Assembly: GCA_030765665.1 (NCBI GenBank)
Contig: JAVCCD010000191.1
Coordinates: 1 to 7,022 of the forward strand
Direction of reading: 5' to 3'
DNA length: 7,022 nt
From: Candidatus Tenebribacter mawsonii
GTDB lineage: Bacteria; Cloacimonadota; Cloacimonadia; Cloacimonadales; TCS61
In this document: positions 5,084 to 7,022 of the stretch, piece by piece
How positions within the stretch are numbered: position 1 is the first letter of the stretch
How the letters are laid out: each line of letters starts with the position of its first letter
The notes under the pieces: generated by a model
Database searches by the model: none
What the model was told of the DNA's origin: nothing
What the model saw: the letters and a program-made list of their open reading frames with translations, nothing else
Translations under genes and position numbers: made by a program

Positions 5084-5663
5084 AACTACATCGATAGTTT
5101 TAGTTAATGAAGAATATTGGGGGATCTTACCGGATAAGATCCTCCATTTTTATTGTAAGGCACAGCTTGAATATTTTAAACTAAGCGATGAAGAAGCGAG
5201 TAAACTTCTTGAGGAAATTAAAAAACAATCTTGGAATAAACTACTTGATTACCTTGCTTATCGTGAGCGTTCTTTAGGCGAATGTCAAGAATTCCTTTCC
5301 AAAAAAATATTTCTTCAACAAGAACTTCAGCCAATATTGCTCGAGAAAGCAGTTTCCCTGAATTTTATTGACGATACCAGATTTGCAGAGTTATTCACAG
5401 ATGATCTTATCCGGAATTTAAAAAGTAAAGCTGAAATTAAAAATAAACTTTATGCAAAAAAGATCAAAGAAGATATAATCTCAAAAACAATACAAAAAAA
5501 ATACTGTCCTGATGTTGCTGCTGAAATTTTAGAAAAAAATATCACGAAGGGAAAAAGAAGGTTCATGAGTCTTAATAAAAAAGAGCAAAACGAGAAATTA
5601 TTAAACTACTTGACGCGTAAAGGTTTTGCCTATTGGGAAGTAATAGAAAAACTAAGGGGATAA
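5055..5663 (+). CDS. recX: RecX, regulator of RecA
   Basis: A 202-residue RecX, which binds RecA filaments and usually limits their activity. It is built of three-helix repeats: LLDYLAYRERS at about 63-73 marks the first, LNFIDDTRFAELFTDDLIR the second (about 103-121), and LLNYLTRKGFAYWEVIEKL the last, near the C-terminus. The start is ATG 5055, inside recA, because the N-terminus MKLKTIKRTK then fits the family's first strand and no ATG, GTG or TTG exists in frame between 5058 and the repeat domain. The only other candidates are TTG 5040 and CTG 5049. The SD is weak, so translation may rely on coupling to recA. A terminator-like hairpin (5119-5151) lies within codons 22-33. The Lys-rich composition matches the neighbours, with no sign of transfer. 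Confidence 0.9.
   Translation: MKLKTIKRTKTTSIVLVNEEYWGILPDKILHFYCKAQLEYFKLSDEEASKLLEEIKKQSWNKLLDYLAYRERSLGECQEFLSKKIFLQQELQPILLEKAVSLNFIDDTRFAELFTDDLIRNLKSKAEIKNKLYAKKIKEDIISKTIQKKYCPDVAAEILEKNITKGKRRFMSLNKKEQNEKLLNYLTRKGFAYWEVIEKLRG
5119..5151 (+). terminator. Terminator-like hairpin inside early recX, just after recA
   Basis: GGGGGATCTTA (5119-5129) pairs with TAAGATCCTCC (5135-5145), 11 bp with one G-U pair, around the loop CCGGA; A5146 and five T (5147-5151) follow. This is the shape of a Rho-independent terminator. It begins 36 nt after the recA stop but lies in the recX reading frame, so it would limit recX transcription to read-through. Coding coincidence is possible, but stem quality and position argue for function. 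Confidence 0.6.
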
Positions 5664-5665
5664 TT

Positions 5666-6148
5666 ATGGGTGAAGTAAAAAAGGTGAAGTATTCTTATGA
5701 TCAGTTGCATGATCTGGTTAAACAAATTGCAGATAAAATTACAAATAGCGGAATTCAAATTGATCTTGTAATAGGAATTGCAACTGGTGGCTGGATACCA
5801 GCAAGAATTTTACGAACTTTTCTTCCTCATGATGGAAGATTCCCTAAACCGCTCTACTCAATTGGTATAATAAATTATGATAGTGAAGATAACTTATTAG
5901 ATGATCCGACAATTGTGCAGGACCTACCGGTAAATATTGGTTTTCAAAATAAAAATGTCTTATTGGTCGACGAAGTCGCTGATTCGGGTGGAACTTTTGT
6001 AAAAGCAAAAGAATATATTGAAGCACTATCTCCTAAAGGTTTATATACAGCAGTAATTCACCTTAAAGATAAGAGTAAATTCAAACCAGATTTCGTGGGT
6101 GAAAATGCCGGAAATAACTGGATCGTCTATCCATGGGATGTTAAATGA
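5666..6148 (+). CDS. Purine-type phosphoribosyltransferase (PRTase type I)
   Basis: A 160-residue cytosolic enzyme of the type I phosphoribosyltransferase fold. The PRPP-binding motif is intact at 98-110, VLLVDEVADSGGT, with the acidic pair D102-E103. An earlier loop, IGIATGGWIPARIL (36-49), matches the PPi-binding segment of hypoxanthine/xanthine-type enzymes, and the C-terminal NNWIVYPWDVK resembles the W-x-V-x-P-W ending of the xanthine-guanine/archaeal-type group. It most likely joins a purine base to PRPP to make a nucleotide, but the base cannot be assigned. The frame is open to 5633; the ATG at 5666 is chosen because AAGGGGA precedes it by 5 nt. It begins 2 nt after the recX stop, with its SD inside recX, so it belongs to the same transcript. 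With the adenosine-kinase-like gene it gives the cluster a purine-salvage flavour. Confidence 0.85.
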   Translation: MGEVKKVKYSYDQLHDLVKQIADKITNSGIQIDLVIGIATGGWIPARILRTFLPHDGRFPKPLYSIGIINYDSEDNLLDDPTIVQDLPVNIGFQNKNVLLVDEVADSGGTFVKAKEYIEALSPKGLYTAVIHLKDKSKFKPDFVGENAGNNWIVYPWDVK

Positions 6149-6185
6149 TGATTAGGGATGAGGAATGAGAGGTTAGGAATTTGAA
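6144..6185 (+). repeat. Degenerate 7-nt tandem repeat between genes
   Basis: The gap between the phosphoribosyltransferase stop and the NIF3 start is purine-rich and divides into 7-nt units roughly of the form ATKAGGR: ATTAGGG at 6151, ATGAGGA at 6158, ATGAGAG at 6165, GTTAGGA at 6172, then weaker units at 6144 and 6179. The AGGA at 6175-6178 doubles as the NIF3 Shine-Dalgarno, 7 nt before its ATG. Composition differs from other gaps here. It may be a slipped simple repeat or a fragment of a dispersed one. Confidence 0.5.
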
Positions 6186-7022
6186 ATGAAAAATGATGTA
6201 ATAAAAGTCTCTAATATTGTTGCGCACATTCATAAAATTGCCAATCCTGCTCTCGCTTATGAATGGGATAATGTTGGTTTTCAACTTGGTAATGGTAATC
6301 AAGAAGTAAAAAAAATCCTTCTCACATTAGATGTTACTGAAAATGCCATCAATAAAGCAATAAACGAAAATATTGATTTAATAATTTCTCATCATCCTTT
6401 AATTTTCAAACCAATTAGTAAGATCACGAATCCCATCTATCTTAAATTAATAAAAAATAATATTTCAGTTTTTTGCGCTCATACAAATTTGGATGTTATT
6501 AAGAAAGGAGTGAATTTTGCTTTAGCTAAAAAACTTGATTTGCAAAATATTGAATTTCTTTCAACAGAATCGGGAGCTTCAGTTTACCAGATTGCAGTTT
6601 ATGTACCATCAACAAGTATGGTGAAAGTAGCTGATACGGTCTTTGCTTCTGGAGCGGGGATTATTGGAAATTATAGCAATTGTATGAATGACTATGAAGT
6701 TAGTGGTCAATTCATGCCGGTAGAAGGAAGCAATCCTGTTTTGGGTACAAAAGATAAATTGGAAAAAGTTGTTGAACGTAAATTGGAATTCTTTGTTGAT
6801 TCTTTTAAATTATCCAAAGTCATTGAAGCAATGAAAAAAGCTCATCCTTATGAAACTCCGGCTTATTCAGTAAATCTTCAATCTAAACCTAATGAAAATT
6901 ATGGGCTTGGAATACTGGGAGAATTACAACAGGAGATGACTCTGGAGGATTTTGCCAAAACAGTTAAGAAAAATTTGCAATCTCCATTTATAAAATTATG
7001 GAAAGCCGGAAAATCTGCAAAA
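6186..7022 (+). CDS. NIF3/YqfO family dinuclear metal protein, 3' end cut by the window
   Basis: The frame runs from ATG 6186 to the window edge, 279 codons with no stop. The N-terminal NIF3 half has the opening block EWDNVGFQLG (26-35), the metal-binding ISHHPLIF (H69, H70) and CAHTNLDV (H99, D103). Residues about 134-230 form the inserted PII/CutA-like domain of the longer bacterial forms, ending in the hallmark AHPYETPAY (219-227). The sequence then returns to the NIF3 domain at YGLGILGEL. Full members are about 360-370 residues, so roughly 85 C-terminal residues, including the last metal ligands, lie outside. The family is sometimes annotated as GTP cyclohydrolase I type 2, but its biological role is unsettled. 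The start is supported by AGGA 7 nt upstream. It lies 37 nt after the phosphoribosyltransferase gene, with no terminator between, so it is probably co-transcribed. Confidence 0.92.
   Translation, partial: MKNDVIKVSNIVAHIHKIANPALAYEWDNVGFQLGNGNQEVKKILLTLDVTENAINKAINENIDLIISHHPLIFKPISKITNPIYLKLIKNNISVFCAHTNLDVIKKGVNFALAKKLDLQNIEFLSTESGASVYQIAVYVPSTSMVKVADTVFASGAGIIGNYSNCMNDYEVSGQFMPVEGSNPVLGTKDKLEKVVERKLEFFVDSFKLSKVIEAMKKAHPYETPAYSVNLQSKPNENYGLGILGELQQEMTLEDFAKTVKKNLQSPFIKLWKAGKSAK

Noticed and set aside
5844..6026. Minus-strand open frame inside the phosphoribosyltransferase gene
   Set aside because: Antisense to the intact PRPP-binding motif; no family features.
1..7022. CRISPR array, tRNA/rRNA, insertion sequence or phage genes
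   Set aside because: No regularly spaced repeats, tRNA-like folds, transposase motifs or integrase motifs were seen on either strand.

Overview
The window looks like chromosomal DNA from a low-GC, Gram-negative-type (diderm) bacterium. The envelope points there: one lipoprotein with a lipobox, a Spy/CpxP-like exported protein, and a membrane-anchored sensor of the CnrX/ZraP kind beside an ECF sigma factor and a zinc-type anti-sigma factor. Rpm B, RecA, RecX, ThpR and NIF3 are all bacterial-style housekeeping genes. The phylum cannot be fixed from the sequence; an uncultured lineage in or near the FCB/Cloacimonadota group is a guess only.

Left edge, minus strand (1-298). The first 23 codons of an unrecognised gene run off the left edge. 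Its Shine-Dalgarno lies inside a perfect 9-bp inverted repeat (73-81 with 116-124), which suggests translational control. A strong A-tract/hairpin/T-tract terminator (248-287) separates it from the next unit.

Minus-strand stress operon (2511 down to 299). In transcription order: ECF sigma factor, HX3CX2C anti-sigma factor with one membrane segment, membrane-anchored periplasmic metal-sensor-like protein, small lipoprotein with four WxxGxW-type repeats, and Spy/CpxP-like periplasmic protein with two LTxxQ motifs. Genes overlap by 8 and 4 nt or lie 20 and 39 nt apart. The likely logic is cell-envelope sensing: the exported proteins monitor or protect the periplasm, and the anti-sigma factor releases the sigma factor on stress. 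The set resembles the CnrYXH type of system, but with a zinc-finger anti-sigma factor and two extra exported proteins.

Divergent housekeeping half, plus strand (2678-7022). rpmB (zinc-type bL28) is a single gene closed by a clean terminator (2888-2914). A tight cluster follows: adenosine-specific kinase family protein, thpR (2',3'-cyclic RNA phosphodiesterase), recA, recX, a purine-type phosphoribosyltransferase, and a NIF3-family protein cut by the right edge. The first two overlap by 1 nt, recX overlaps the end of recA by 29 nt, and the phosphoribosyltransferase starts 2 nt after recX.

The most notable points are the SD-masking repeat at the left edge, the five-gene sigma/anti-sigma/sensor/effector operon, a terminator-shaped hairpin lying inside the early recX coding sequence just after recA, a one-residue-longer L2 DNA-binding loop in RecA, the adenosine-specific kinase in the recA cluster, and a degenerate 7-nt tandem repeat ahead of the NIF3 gene.
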